Source of the DNA: Spinellus fusiger
Lineage: Eukaryota; Mucoromycota; Mucoromycetes; Mucorales; Phycomycetaceae
Direction of reading: 5' to 3'
Length of the DNA: 64,000 bases
Assembly (NCBI GenBank): GCA_025094145.1
Contig: JALLLS010000109.1
Span: 1 to 64,000, forward strand
Both the position numbers and the translations under genes were made by a program. Below, piece by piece: positions 9,382-22,216 of the stretch. Under the pieces are notes generated by a model that was not told the DNA's origin, searched no databases, and saw nothing but the letters and a program-made list of their open reading frames with translations. Every line of letters starts with the position of its first letter. The first letter of the stretch is position 1.

Positions 9382-11250
9382 TAAAATATTTATTTAAATA
9401 TATTACTATGCAAGAGTCAGTCGTAAACTAATAAGTGTAGCACTAAGATTGAAGTTATGCTTAATCATTGTGTATTCTTCTTTTTTACCATTTGTTTTTA
9501 AGGTATTAGAGTCATAATGACTCTTTTAAAGTTTCTTTCAGACCCAAAGGATAAGCTAAAAAAAAAGACATGAGATGAGATGAGATAAAATAGGGCTTTA
9601 TCTGATAACATTCTACCGTCTGTTAAATAATGACAGTTATACATCGCTAATTTTTTCAAATCAGTTTCCTTAAAAGAGATATGTTCTATTTCAGTCATAA
9701 ATAACTTTACACATAGTGTTTTGCTGGTAAAGAAGTCTTTACATTTTATTTATAAAAATATAGACCGTCAGAAGAGAAAAAAATACTGATACAGGCTTAC
9801 TCAAAATAAAAAACACATACTAGCAAGATTAAAATAGATACACTAACAATAACACTTTACTGTTGCTTAAGTTTATAAATCAGTGTCTTAATTGACAAGC
9901 CATAGTGTTATACAGTATGTGCTTATAAAAAGCAATACTGATCTTCTGGTAAAACACTCGAGACTTATGAACAACTTTAGTAATCTTTATGGTATGATAT
10001 AGGTCTACTTTAGTGGTAGACATAGTAGAAACTCGTGTAATGAAGAGAAATCAAAATTTATATCAGTATATTTTTATCCATTTTGCTTATTTCTTTGTTT
10101 GAATACTTTAACTTTAACATATCAGTAGCTTGAACGATGTAGATTATTCTGAGGTTTAATAACTCGTATTTTCAAACTTTGAGATTATTGATTGTCTTTA
10201 TAAAGAAAAGAAAAAAGCAGAGGCCACATCAATATCCTTGTGAAGGAGTAAGAAAGCAAATAGTCTAAACATTATGTTTGAGCAAATTGAGAAAATATCT
10301 CATGTAAATCAATTGAACGCTTATGGCATATTTCAAAGAAAAATATATCATTTTATCCCCAAGCAGCAGAAGGAGCTGTTTAATACAGGGATGAGATACA
10401 ATATTATGCTTGTCACGATATTTTCACAGTCAACATGAACCGGTAATGCTGGGTTGTCTTTAATACGTCAATTAGCTCCACTCAATGGTCTTTTCCTTGC
10501 AATGATACTACCCTCAAGCATAGAAGCTGTGGTTCTCATCTGTAGCCAAACCATCGACTTTTTACTAGGCATTTTTTAGAGTAGAATGGTATAAAAATAA
10601 TATCTAAAGATTAAGTCATTGGATAATAAACGAGTAAACTGTCTTTTTCAAGCTACTGTGCTCTTATTTTCTCATGGCGGTTAAAAGAAAACACAGCAAG
10701 TTTAGGGTTTTTTGGGTTTCATATTAAAAAGACTGTCCATTATAAACTTAACTTAGCACTCTTTTGATCCATTGTGTTAAAGATTTATCTATTCTAACAT
10801 CACACCCTGAATAGTGTGATGGTATGGGCTTGAGAGTGTATCCTATGTTTTATATTTTGGAGTACTTTAAAGTCTTAAGGTTTTGTGATGATAGGAATAA
10901 AATGTTATTATTATTAAAAAAAAACATAAATCAATTGAGCACCAAAATAAATTCTTTGGACAAGAACATCCGCTATTATTATTATTCAATAAGGGTATCT
11001 ACCCACCCTAGATTTACTGTAAGACAGTAAAAACAGTGGAAGAATAAAACAGCATGAGCTTAGTATAGCTCATGGGTCAAAATGTTTCTATTCTTTACTT
11101 ATCTCCATCAGTTTAAATATATGATATGATCAGCAACATAGTTCTATTTCTAATATAGAAAATAATAAAGTAAGAATATGGAATACATTATTAATAAGAT
11201 AAAAGAAGGCAGATCTCTATCCTCCCCGACTATCCACTATAAAGGACTAA
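9382..11250. other. Intergenic desert with one coding-like island
   Basis: AT-rich sequence with no complete gene model. On the minus strand 10380-10560 reads as a plausible broken coding segment (SMVWLQMRTTASMLEGSII, then a stop, then KDNPALPVHVDCENI). I cannot place it in a family. Confidence 0.4.
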
Positions 11251-12720
11251 ATAATTACTAAGATAGGTTGCCTTTAGTCTCAGTTCTCTTTCTACTAGAC
11301 ATTATATAAAATAGACAGTGAGATAAACATTCATATAGTTGTATATTAATAATAACAATAGCCAAAACCACACATCTGTTTTCCCAATCAATAGAGTCCA
11401 TTCTTTCTATTTCTTGCTTATAGTCGCAAGATAAATGAATAAAACAGCAATTCAATACAGACTTTTTGTTTATTAGAACAGGTGTGTATAAAGGCACAAT
11501 GAACCAATCATCTACAAATGCAAGTTGAGCATTATCAGATAACATAAGTGATATCCTCTTATTAATATATCTCTATAATCTAACTCTAATCTATTAAGTA
11601 ATCTATTTAGTCATTTTGGATGAATAAATGACTGGATAAAAAGATAAAGCAGAAAACATTTTATTATGTCTTAATTTATATCTCAATAGAATATATTTAT
11701 ATATTTTAATTATAAAAGCCCTCAACTGTTCACAAGCGAAACAAATGACAAATAGAAGAAAAGAGCGCCGAGAGAACCCACATTGGTGAATTAGCAAATC
11801 AGTAAAAAGATTAGCCTACAAAGGGTAATATTATTATACTTTTGCCCGTATTAGTAATAATGAGATGACTGATGTTTATATGTTCATATATGTATATTTT
11901 AAATGGGCCTTTTAACCTTTTCTTTATTTGATCTCAAATATATACAGCCGACCTTATATTTCTTAATATAAATAAATACACATATAGAAGGAGATATAAT
12001 AGAGCCACTGATGACTATGGGGTTTCTTTTTTTTTGGATGAACATCAAGTTGTGCTTAGATGCTGTTCCATTGAAGAGAATCTTATGGGTGATACTTTAA
12101 TTTACTTACTTTTGCAAAGGGTGACACTAAGAAGGCGCTTTCTTGTATTCAGAAAATCGCTGAGATAGAACAGGGATAGGCCGTAAAACACCGGCAGCAG
12201 TAAGAGCAGTGGTATATGAAAGATAACCAACGATCTCTGTGAAGATCACACCATTGTCAATCGATTAATTCCATATTCATTTATTCTATATTTAAACTAG
12301 ACACAATAGAGGATCTGTTCTATTCTACCTGTTCTTACTTTCTTGTTCTTCAGTTGTAAACCATAGAGAAGATACAAAAATAAAGTTATTGTCCAACATA
12401 AAATCTGATTTACAAAATAGATAGGTGAAGGGTTATCCAATCATATATTCTTGTAGTTATTATTCTGAAATCCATCTACTCATCATGGTTCTCTTTAATA
12501 ACTAGTGCAGTAATGTAATACACATTGATTTAAGCTCCAATCATGCCTTGTATTATCGGTTTGTGGTGTATAGAGTTAACGAGGACACCATCAACAGCCT
12601 CAGTTACTCGACCTGAAATCTGATAAGTATGTATAAGATAGCGCCAAGACGTTATATCAATATCACTATTAATTAAAACAATGGAGCCAGTTGAAAGAAA
12701 TTAGACCTAATCTATCCACT
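11250..12720 (-). pseudogene. Possible multi-exon membrane-protein gene or remnant
   Basis: Several minus-strand segments look like exons of one gene: around 12540-12700 (SWRYLIHTYQISGRVTEAV), around 12110-12240 (FHIPLLLLLPVFYGLSLFYL ending at a GTAAGT donor), around 11700-11815 (FSRRSFLLFVICFACEQLRA) and 11258-11545 (FVDDWFIVPLYTPVL). Hydrophobic helices and the cysteine/arginine pattern resemble the 7TM gene at 2684-4339. I could not join them into a continuous frame and do not identify the product. It may be decayed or chance. Confidence 0.3.
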
Positions 12721-14740
12721 GCTAATATCAGCGGTAATGACCTCACCTCACCTTACACTGCTCAAAACCTTATTCGCTCGCTTATGCTTGCTCTAATATT
12801 TTCTCTATGTGTGTTACTTGACTCAAACATCTAGGGTTGAACATGTTTCGATACTTTATGAATATCTTGTCTATTTTGTTTCATTTTATTCTGTATCTTG
12901 CATTTTTACGTTTTACATTATAATCTTCTTTACTTATCACATGTATTACCCAATGAATAATTGTGTCTGTCTGTGTTAAAGCAGAGTCCCTGTAACAGCT
13001 GTCCTTTGTTTTATATTTTTATACATATAAAAAAGCAAATGCCCTTCAGGGAACCAAGTCATGTACCACCCTTAGCAGTAAGAGAGACACTAAGCAAATT
13101 CATAAAAAAGGAAATTGGGGGTGGAAGAAGAAGAGAAATTTCATAGACCTGCTAACCCATAGGATTTGTAAGTGAGCGGCCCTCTAATGTATTAATATAT
13201 AAACATAAACATATAAAATATCACAGCGTTCATCTTTAAATGACTTTTCATGTTTTACTTGTTACTTAATTTGCTACCCTGCATATCAATGAACAACATG
13301 AATCTGCCTAACCAAAAAGATATATTAATAAATGAATAGTATTATCCAGAAATTGTAAATGGAAATCGCTGTTGGGAATTGGATGAGAGTATAGACAATG
13401 ATTGGATCATTTTTCTTCTTTCTTTCTATAAGTATCCAAACGTGTACACAGATTTTTCTTAATGGGTTGAATGATAAGCCTGGAAGATGACTAGGTGCTT
13501 ATTAAGTGCAGTAGTAATTCTTTCGGTTTCAATGCTTAGTATCAATTATAATTGATTTACTATAGATTATTCATTTTATATTGATAAATAAAAATATAAT
13601 TGTGGATTAATGTAGACAGGTGTTATTTATAGGGGCTTACTACTTCAACTACAATGCTGATCTATTCAGGCATAGTGTTTATGGTCGTTCCATTGGATGG
13701 GACTTTGCATTATAGCTGTACCTATTTATCAATTTTTTTATATTCTTAGTGTTGGTGCTAACACAATCAATTATAGCCACACTTGCTATTTCAATCACAT
13801 AAACTGGCATGGTACGAGTGATTGTAAGTAAATCCATATTAGTTAAACAGTGTCAACTCATTCGATACAAAGAATCCTCCCTATGAAACAACTGTTTAGT
13901 CTATTTATTTATTTATTTTAGAATTTCCACTCATGTTCTTTCATGTTGACATGAGGTTGGAGTAACAATTGCTTATCCATATTATTTTACTTTACATTTC
14001 ACACTCACTCTCTTTTACCATTAAGCCTTACACATTTGTGTAATAATACAGAGACAAGACATACAGTTTTAATCTTATCATCACTATTTAAAAATAAATA
14101 ATAATTGATATATTTTCATACACATTTATATAAAAAGATAACAACAATACACTTGCACGTAGCTATCGTATAATGACGGATGAAACAAACCAATAAGAAC
14201 GACCAAAGAGTGATGTTCCTTTTTATTTTCTCGGGTGTTTAACTGGGCCGGAAGCAATAAGATAAATTATAATATAAATATAAAAAAAAAACTGCCACTC
14301 TCTATACTAGGAAAGGGGTGAACGTTGAAATGTGTCTTTTTTATATATATATCTAATTCTTTTTTAGCATTTGGGTTTTAGAATAGTATCTATGTAATCT
14401 GTCATCTATTGCAACGACCTTTTATTCTATTGTATACATTGAGATCTATGAGTAGACTCTCCTCCTATATCTAGGATGGAGGGTCAATAACATTGAAAAG
14501 AAAAGCTATTGTAATAAGAATAATAGAAACTAAGTCCATGGAATAGGAGATGGATGAATAGTGTAAATAGTAGCCACCCGCACTTATCAATAATAAAAAT
14601 AACAATAAAGAACCCTGGCACAATGATTCTCTGTGCCAATGAAAGACCTTTAATGTCCATGTGCACTGATAGTAGGAGTTCTATAGAGTTGATTGGTATG
14701 TGTTGATAAGGATAGAGTGTTGAACGTAAAAGGGAGATTA
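12720..14740. other. Intergenic desert, no gene seen
   Basis: AT-rich; the only longer ORF (12961-13146, plus) has a low-complexity tail and no recognisable domain. Confidence 0.4.
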
Positions 14741-14742
14741 GG

Positions 14743-15900
14743 ATATCCTTGGGCTGGACAGTCTAAAGTTTTCTGTCTCTGCACTGTCTTTTTGTTTCAA
14801 CTGACCCAATAGATTCTTAAGTGGTCGGGCTTCTTCTGTGATCTGTGGGTGTCGAATGTATAGAAAAGTGTGTTGGCTGACATGTGGCAGTCAAGGAATC
14901 TCAAATAAGAAAGCATCACTTGTTTCTTTGATTTACCTGCGGACACATTTGCCTCAATTAGATGAGGATGTGGTGTCAGGGTGCTGATGTTGATACCAAT
15001 ACTACTACTACTACTACTACTACTAATAATAATAATAATAATACATTTGCTGTAATTGCATATAATTCTGAGGGAATAGAAATCCAGGAAAATGAAAAAT
15101 AAGTTCTATGAAATTTGATGTCTTTCATACCATTGGCACGTTACTTCTCCTCAAACAGACTATTCTTCTAACCCCTGGTTTGTCTATAGCTGGCTCACTC
15201 GTCTTTAAGATTTATTTATTCAATTAAAAGAAAGTTCCTTCTTAATGTGTGTAGGATGACAATCTAATAATTAAATGCTATTTAGAATAATAAACAATAC
15301 AGGTATTCCAGGCCATGACAATCACATGCCTCATCTCTACAGCAGAGTGTTTAGTTTATAAGATAGAGACACTGGTGGATGATGAAAAGACCTATGCTTC
15401 TTCTAGTATTACCATACCCTTCATCTGCTGTTGTTTATTGGTATGCATCCAGTGGAGACTCTAGATCTTTTTTCTTCTGAATAAGAATCTTTCTGTTACT
15501 TCTAATGATGAGAACAGACTGCCCTTGAGAATAAAAATAAAAAAGTGCAAGATACATTTGCTTGGTTATTTATCAGAAAAGGGAGAAGTTGGAGAGAATG
15601 ACAAGGTATCCATGAATAGAATGTTTCAGCCAATTGGTCTGTATCTCGGTGGTCTGTGGAGAGGTGTCCCTCGCTCACTCCTTCAATCACTCCACTCGTC
15701 TACTTTTCTATCTATTTCTTATCACTCGTCTTTACAAGCTGGAACTCCTGATAAGTCTATTCTGTATTCATCTCCCACCTCATGGTAATGGCATTCCATA
15801 GACTCCGCACTTTTCTCCTTATCCTGTACCTTGGACTTATTTTTCTTACATTTAAGTCTTCAACACTACTTGATAGAGTGTGCTCAATAAGCCAAAGCAC
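14743..15900 (-). pseudogene. Coding-like islands, unidentified minus-strand gene or remnant
   Basis: Minus-strand segments with amino-acid composition typical of coding sequence occur in order: 15740-15870 (SMECHYHEVGDEYRIDLSG), 15600-15690, 14860-14930 (LSYLRFLDCHMSANTLFYTF) and 14743-14850 (ITEEARPLKNLLGQLKQKDS, ending in a stop after SSPRIS). A (CTA)n/(AAT)n microsatellite at 15001-15042 falls between them. I cannot assemble the segments and recognise no family. Confidence 0.28.
15001..15042. repeat. (ACT)n/(AAT)n microsatellite
   Basis: Tandem ACT triplets pass into AAT triplets. Confidence 0.9.
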
Positions 15901-17630
15901 ACCCTCTGGTGGATCTGGGTTGATACTATAATCTTAATTCAGCCTCCTACACCCACTTTTATTTTATTTTATCATTTAACCAGTGATCCAAAACAAAGCC
16001 TGAATATGCATCATTAAAGCAATCTGGGATTGATCTGTTGCTGCCATTGTTAAAAATCCCCATAAAGACATGGCTTCGTTTCATTCTCCAGGATTTATGG
16101 ATGTGGGGTGATTACAAGCGTTACCATAAGTTTTTTTTTTGTTTTTTGTTTTTGTTTTGTTTTTTGTTTTTCAAATCGAGTCTCTGTGAGTGGAGTATGG
16201 ATAGTGACTGAGGAAAATTAAATAAAAGCAGAAACAATAAAGATCTCCTTGCTTTATTATTATTATTATGAATACCATTGACCTTGGTAACAAATGTAAA
16301 AGCACAAGTGGAATGACTAGCATAGGGTATGGGCCTATTTTTACTTTCTTTTTTTTTTACTTTTTCTCTAAATTTCTCTTTTGATTCCTTCCATCTCCCT
16401 CCATGTATCAATATGGGTACTATTCTAGTTTAATAGTGAGAGACAGAAACCTCAACAGAACCTCAGCGTGTTCAAAGTCAGTGCATTTCATTCTTCTCAT
16501 TTTCACAAATTTCTAATAAGCTACGCCTTCTCTGTTTTGTATGGCGATAGAGTGTATGTTAAGCACCAGAAATAGGAATAAAAGAAACGCAGATAATAAA
16601 TGATCAAAAAGATAAGTATTGCTACTGCTGGCAGTTTTTGTTTATCATTTATGTCTCATTTTCTCACGCCACTTTAGCTTGACTTTAAGTTATTGCAAGC
16701 TATACTTACACAACATTGTCTGTGTATATTTCTGTTATCATTTCTTTCACTCTAGTTTATCCATGGCAGAGAGACATTTTGTGGCAGAACAAAAAGAAAA
16801 AGATCAATTTTTTAGCAGTGATGGTCTTATTTTATCTCTCTCTTTCTATTGACTGATTTGTTTTAAAATAGTAATACAAATACTCAATAAAAGAGTGGAG
16901 ACTGGAATGTTGGTTGAATTGCGAGCTTATCCATCTCAATTGCTCGGAGGATAGCTTTTGTTCCTATTTAAATCTCCTGCTGTTATGAAAAATGAACGCA
17001 GCCGCATTGCTCACTCTAGTTTTGATCTACCGCTCCTTGTGTTAAAAGCAACAAAAACAAAAGGAATCCAAGGCAAGAGAAAGAGAGAGAAAGAAAAAGA
17101 AAAAGAAGAATATTTCGTTTTTATTCACTTGTCAATAACAATAAGAATCCACATATCAATGCCAAAGTAGGATGGAGAATAGAGGCCACTTTCTTGATCA
17201 ATACAGCCAAAGGTATCTATACGCTATGCACAGTGCAAGGAGAGAAAGAGAATGACATATTTTTATATATGCCACTATCTCTCTACCTCAAGGGTTGTTC
17301 ATTAAATGAGCTATAAAATATACCTATCAGAATCCATGTGATAAAAACAGTTATTCTCTTATTTGATCTTATCACAGCTGCAAACACTCGTAGGATTCTC
17401 TTCATACCCTATCATTCTTCTATCTGCACACCTTTTTCCCTCTTGTCTTTTTATGATAATGATTATTTTCCCCACTCTATCCCCCGCCTTTCCCCACTCC
17501 CCACTCCCCCCATCTACTTCATCCCATGCACTTTGTTTCTGACAAACAAACCCCATAGCATAGTAGATCCTTGGATGACAATTTTATGAATAATGAAACC
17601 ACTGTCTTTCTCTGCTCACTCAATGACATT
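15900..17630. other. Intergenic desert, no gene seen
   Basis: Contains T-rich runs (16132-16168), a short ATT tract (16256-16268) and a pyrimidine-rich stretch (17425-17520). The ORFs present are low-complexity. Confidence 0.4.
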
Positions 17631-17634
17631 GTTC

Positions 17635-17922
17635 CTATCGTTGGTTATGCTCATCTACAAAGACAGCAGCTGTAAATAGCACGTATTCTTCTGTTTGCAC
17701 TACATTATAAGTACTTATTTCTCGTGTTACGTAAGAATTGGGTTTTAAAATCGTTGCTATGAAAGAGGAAACAGACGAGATGGAGAGAGAGGGTTTGGTC
17801 TCTTGAGAGAGAGAGTAAGGGTTAAGCGAATTTTGCCATTGATCGGCTTTACCTGTTGCTAAAATAGAAAAGAAAAAAAAAGAAAGTCCAAATAGAAAGT
17901 AATAGGAAAGACAAATCTTCAT
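17635..17922 (-). CDS. Possible small secreted protein (95 aa), doubtful
   Basis: The ORF begins with a signal-peptide-like N-terminus (MKICLSYYFLFGLSFFFFSI, then ATGKA) followed by a Ser/Thr-rich region. Part of the hydrophobic segment is encoded by a T-rich run, so the resemblance may be accidental. No family is recognised. Confidence 0.25.
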   Translation of the reverse strand: MKICLSYYFLFGLSFFFFSILATGKADQWQNSLNPYSLSQETKPSLSISSVSSFIATILKPNSYVTREISTYNVVQTEEYVLFTAAVFVDEHNQR

Positions 17923-17929
17923 AGAGAGA

Positions 17930-20600
17930 ACAAAATGTTCTTTATTAATTGCTATTGTTATTAGTGTTATTATGCCTATTTATTTCTCCATCTGTTCACT
18001 ATAAGAATGATTCTGATACATCTGTCAAAGGCCGCCCTTCACCTGTGTTATTCTATGGAACATCTTCTTTATCACTATCAGACAAAAACTTATAAAAAGA
18101 ATGCATAAACCAAGCATGTCTTTTTTATTTTTAATAGAATACCCTTGTTCTTTGGCTTTATTGGACAGCCTTATCAGTGGGTGCATAAAGCAGCTACCAC
18201 GTGCTGCCATACAGTCTATATCACAGGACAGACTGCAATGAGAGTCCGTATGACACTGAAGTCTCATCGGAGTGTTTTCTATAGAAGCTTGAGGCAGACT
18301 TATACTGTCTCTATTTCAACCATGCAGCTCATGTTTCAAATCGAATAAAGCGGGTGGATCTTATGAAGAAATAAAATGAAAGATTGACTTTCTCATGATG
18401 AAATTAAATCAAATAAAAATACACCACTAAAACAGAACACCTACAAAAGATAAAGATGCTAAAAAAGAAAAAAGAAAAAAGAAAAAAGAAGAAACTAAAA
18501 ATCTATTCTACTCGTAGGAGTCTGTAAAGTCTGTCAATGGGGGTTCTCTTCCGTGTCTATCTATTTCTGTCGCTTAGTCTCTGCCAATCTCCCATTGAAT
18601 GGCCAAGTCACCAAGTGATTCAGTGCGTGCAAACAAGATAAGCTTCATTGTCTTTTATTTTTTTTATTTTTATTTTCATGCCAAGCACAGCCATTCTCCT
18701 GTCTATTCTTTATTTTTGTGTTTGTGATCGTTTTTAGTTTTTTGGTTTTCTTTTTTTTTTGGCATTCAAAAAGGACACAAACCCTGGTCTTATAGAAGAA
18801 AGGAAAATGTTTTTTTTTCTTTCTTTCTGGCTAGCTGAATAACACTTGTAGGAACTTGTCTGTTTATTTTTTATTATTGTCTTTATTTATGGTGCTTTGG
18901 CTCTGTCATTGCATGATTGTGTACAGGCAGAGAAGAGCTCTGGACTATGGATGCCAACAATAACACAAATGACAAACTATAATGCATAAGGAGAGTATTT
19001 TTGGCAAGGATGAAGAAAGTCTATCTTTTGTAATATAATTAGAATATTTATACTACCACTGCTGCTATGACTACTAATGTTAATAATAATAATAATAATA
19101 ATAAAAATATCAATATCAACATCAACATCAACATCAATATCAACATCAACACCAATATCAACATCAACACCAATATCAACACCAATATCAACACCAATAT
19201 CAACACCAATATCAACACCAATATTAATAAAAACCCTAATGTTCGAGTGATGAAGGTGGGTTCATATAAGCACAAAAGAGTAGGCTTCCGTATCACTATT
19301 TTGACTTGCTCAAAGAGCTGAGAAAGTGCGATTGGTTCTTCATGACCAAACCAAGCACTAGCAGTGGATAGAGTTTCAAATCAGCGAAAAACGAGTCACC
19401 ACTTTTTCCTGGATCCAATGATAGCCGAGTCTTCATGTCTTGAGTTGCACAACAGCCACGCTAACTGTCTTCTTTGGATCTTACTGCTAAATTAAATAAG
19501 GCGGACTTCTAACTATAGTGCCAAAGTGCTGCAATGATGAATTGTATTCGGAGATAGCCAAGACAACTACAGAATATTTCAACACACATTAGATGACTAT
19601 CCATTAAAAGATTTTATTTACAATCTTATTTATTTATAGAGAAGTGTGTATGTGTTTTTTATGGGAGAAGAACGAAAGTGTTTTAGAGAAAACAAGATGA
19701 AGAAAGATAAATAGACAATCTATGATTTATTGGTTCTGCTGTAATTCGTACAGGGTTTGTTCTGAGTCTTTATGACTTGTCATGGTCTGCAGTTGTATGT
19801 TGTCTTCATCATGTAAACATTATGACGAAGATGAAACAAAACTGCATAGTACTACAATACAGAAAGGTATTTCACTCTGATTGTTGGTCATATTCCAAAA
19901 AAAAAGAAAAGAAAAAAAAACACACTTTTAGGAAACGCTGTCTATTGTCATTTTTAAATCATTCTATTTTCTATAATTCTGTGATGTGTCCGTACATTTT
20001 CCTTTTTCATTATGATTCCAAGTGAGAGGTCGGTGTAGGCGTGTGTCTGTGTCTGCCTTGAATGTCTTATAAGACATAGTACTTCATTACGTTGATAGGA
20101 CTTTAACCCGGTTAGGCCGTCCGATAGACCGATCCGTATGTGAAACCGAGACTGTGGGATGGCTGTTAAACATTCTTCCATGGCACTACACAGAAATTCA
20201 TGTTTGAACAGAGGACTGGATGCACTGCAGAAAGAAAGAAAGGGAGAAAGGGAGAAATATGCATACACCACCCTTCCATGGCCACTTTACTGCATTTATT
20301 TCTGCAATCAAGTCCAATTCAATTCAACTCAATTCAATCAACCAAAGATTGTAGTGTGGATGTGTTTGGTAGTGGATGAAACATGAATGGAGTTGGATAG
20401 AGCAAGACAATGACTATGATGATGCATCAGATGAGCAGGCGAGAAATAGAATAGGAATAAGGATCCAACAGAAGACATGTATAGTCTAGTGTCTAAAGGG
20501 ATAAACGTTAAACATTGGCTGTTGGAGGAGAGAGGAGTACAACATCAGAAAAAGGAGACGGTGGGTCGGATGAGATGGTAATAAGAAAGATGATGGATAG
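17930..20600. other. Intergenic desert with tandem repeats and weak coding-like islands
   Basis: Includes the minisatellite at 19081-19230. Less AT-rich islands lie at 18150-18330, 19350-19560 and 20040-20270 (minus strand, 19954-20271, 105 aa). None gives a recognisable protein, and no tRNA fold was found. Confidence 0.35.
19081..19230. repeat. AAT microsatellite leading into a 12-bp minisatellite
   Basis: AAT triplets are followed by variants of ATCAACACCAAT/ATCAACATCAAC in tandem. The repeat unit is a multiple of three, so it opens long reading frames on both strands that I do not regard as genes. Confidence 0.9.
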
Positions 20601-20689
20601 TTTTATTTTATTTCATTAGTAGAATAGGTGCAGTGATTGTGGTTGTTATGGTGGTTGTTATGGTGGTTGTTATGGAGATTATTATTGTT

Positions 20690-21180
20690 ATTCTTTTGGG
20701 ATGGCTCCAAAGTTGTTTATTGTATATCAGAAACCTACCTGGATCTAATGATATCCAACCTCAGAGACATACTCAATTCATTGAGGAGGAGGATTCAATG
20801 GAAATGGCATCAATAGTTCTATTATTTCAATCCATTAGCAATGAATGCATGGGTCTCTAAGGATAAGTGGATGAGTGTGGAGGAGGTACCCAGGCTTCTC
20901 CAGCAAACAGTGACGTCAATCATCAAGAGAGCTGGGAGAAAAGTACAGTGAACGTGGAGAGTTTCCCAAGGCGGTCCAAGCTTCACAATGGACTTTTGCA
21001 CTTTCTGTCGTCGGGAAAGGTGTCTGACATGGCGGGCAAATGCGGGGAATGGCATTTGATGACGGTGATGGTGTTCGGCAGGGTCAGTTCATCACTTATT
21101 GGTACTTATTCTATCGGCGTCCTAACATTCTCAAGTCATCGGGGAGCCTTTGTCAGCCGTACTGTAGCCGATAGATAGTC
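20690..21180 (+). pseudogene. Coding-like segments upstream of pma1, unidentified
   Basis: Plus-strand segments HTQFIEEEDSMEMASIVLLF (20770-20830), VEEVPRLLQQTVTSIIKRAG (20875-20940), MDFCTFCRRERCLTWRA (20990-21040) and QGQFITYWYLFYRRPNILKS (21080-21140) look coding by composition and base content. Splice sites that join them were not obvious, and the opposite strand is also open (20822-21055). No family is recognised. Confidence 0.25.
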
Positions 21181-21649
21181 CAGTTTTGGAAGGAAAGAAA
21201 GAGAAATAGAGAATAAGCCATTATTATTATTATTATTATTTTTCATGTTTTGTTTTTGTATCTCAAAATCCATAGGCTCATATTTACTATTTCAAAAAAT
21301 AAAAAATAAAAGTCTTAACTGTGGGGGGTGCGACACAACACACTCTATGGACGCACACCCATCTAGATATGGATACCATCTATGAGCACCTTCCCACTTG
21401 AGCATAGGCAGTAGATATTACAGGCAGTAGACACAGGCAGTAGACATCCTTGGGTGTTTGTCTTGTCACAAAGAACAACCCATTTATATCCACACACTCA
21501 TACAAAGAGATCCTTTTCCTGACTCTCCTTTATAAACTACACTCTACAAAATACATTTCTTCCACTGCCTACAACCATAACTACAGTGACATTCACTTTT
21601 ATACAGCCTGGAGACTTGCTTTCCTTTTCATTTTAATATCTTTTATCTA

Positions 21650-22216
21650 GATTATCTCCACCCCCACCTTCTTTCTAATCTTTCTGTCTCCTCCACCCCC
21701 TACTCTCCACCCCCCACACTCTGTCTTGATCTCTCTTACCCTACTTTTCCTCACTCACTCACTCACTCACTCAAACTTCACTCACAGTCCACCTTTTTTT
21801 CTTTTTCTTTTTTTCTTTTTTCCTTTTTCCTTTTTCCTTTTTCCTTTTTTATCTTTCCTTTTTTTCTTTCTCCTCCCCACCCTCCCCCCACCACCCCTCC
21901 TCCTCTTTCTTCTCTCCCTCTCCCCCCATCCCCGTCCTCCGTCCTCCCTTGCGCTGGTTTATCCCCAAGACAAAAAAATTATATCGTTTTCAGACTCAGC
22001 CTTTATTTATTTAAGAGTTTACTTTTATTCCTTCGCCTTTTCCTTCTTCTTTCTTTTCTTGTTCGTTCGACCTGTCGCCACCTAACCTCCCTTTCACCCC
22101 ACCCAACTTCCCTCTCCCCATCTTCCGCTCCTCTTTCTTATTGCTTCCACTCTAGAGAAGTCTGTTCTCTATTCTCAGAGCCATCTTCCTCTTCCCTCGC
22201 CTCCAACCTTCTCACC
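21650..22216 (+). promoter_or_regulatory. Polypyrimidine leader/promoter of pma1
   Basis: About 480 bp directly upstream of the pma1 start are strongly C/T-rich, with tandem CACT repeats (21758-21773) and TTTTTCC repeats (21797-21850). Long CT tracts close to the start site are typical of very highly expressed fungal genes. No obvious TATA box was assigned. Confidence 0.5.

Noticed and set aside
12030..12110. A 28-nt GT-AG intron after LSVTLCK in the 11-12.7 kb island
   Set aside because: Too short compared with the 44-nt minimum in secure genes of this window; the exon model was left open.
19048..19321. ORFs with Ile-Asn or Leu-Val repeats
   Set aside because: They arise from a 12-bp minisatellite and have no flanking coding signal.
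20090..20160. A tRNA-like or structured RNA in a less AT-rich stretch
   Set aside because: No T-loop GTTCRANNC box and no cloverleaf could be drawn.
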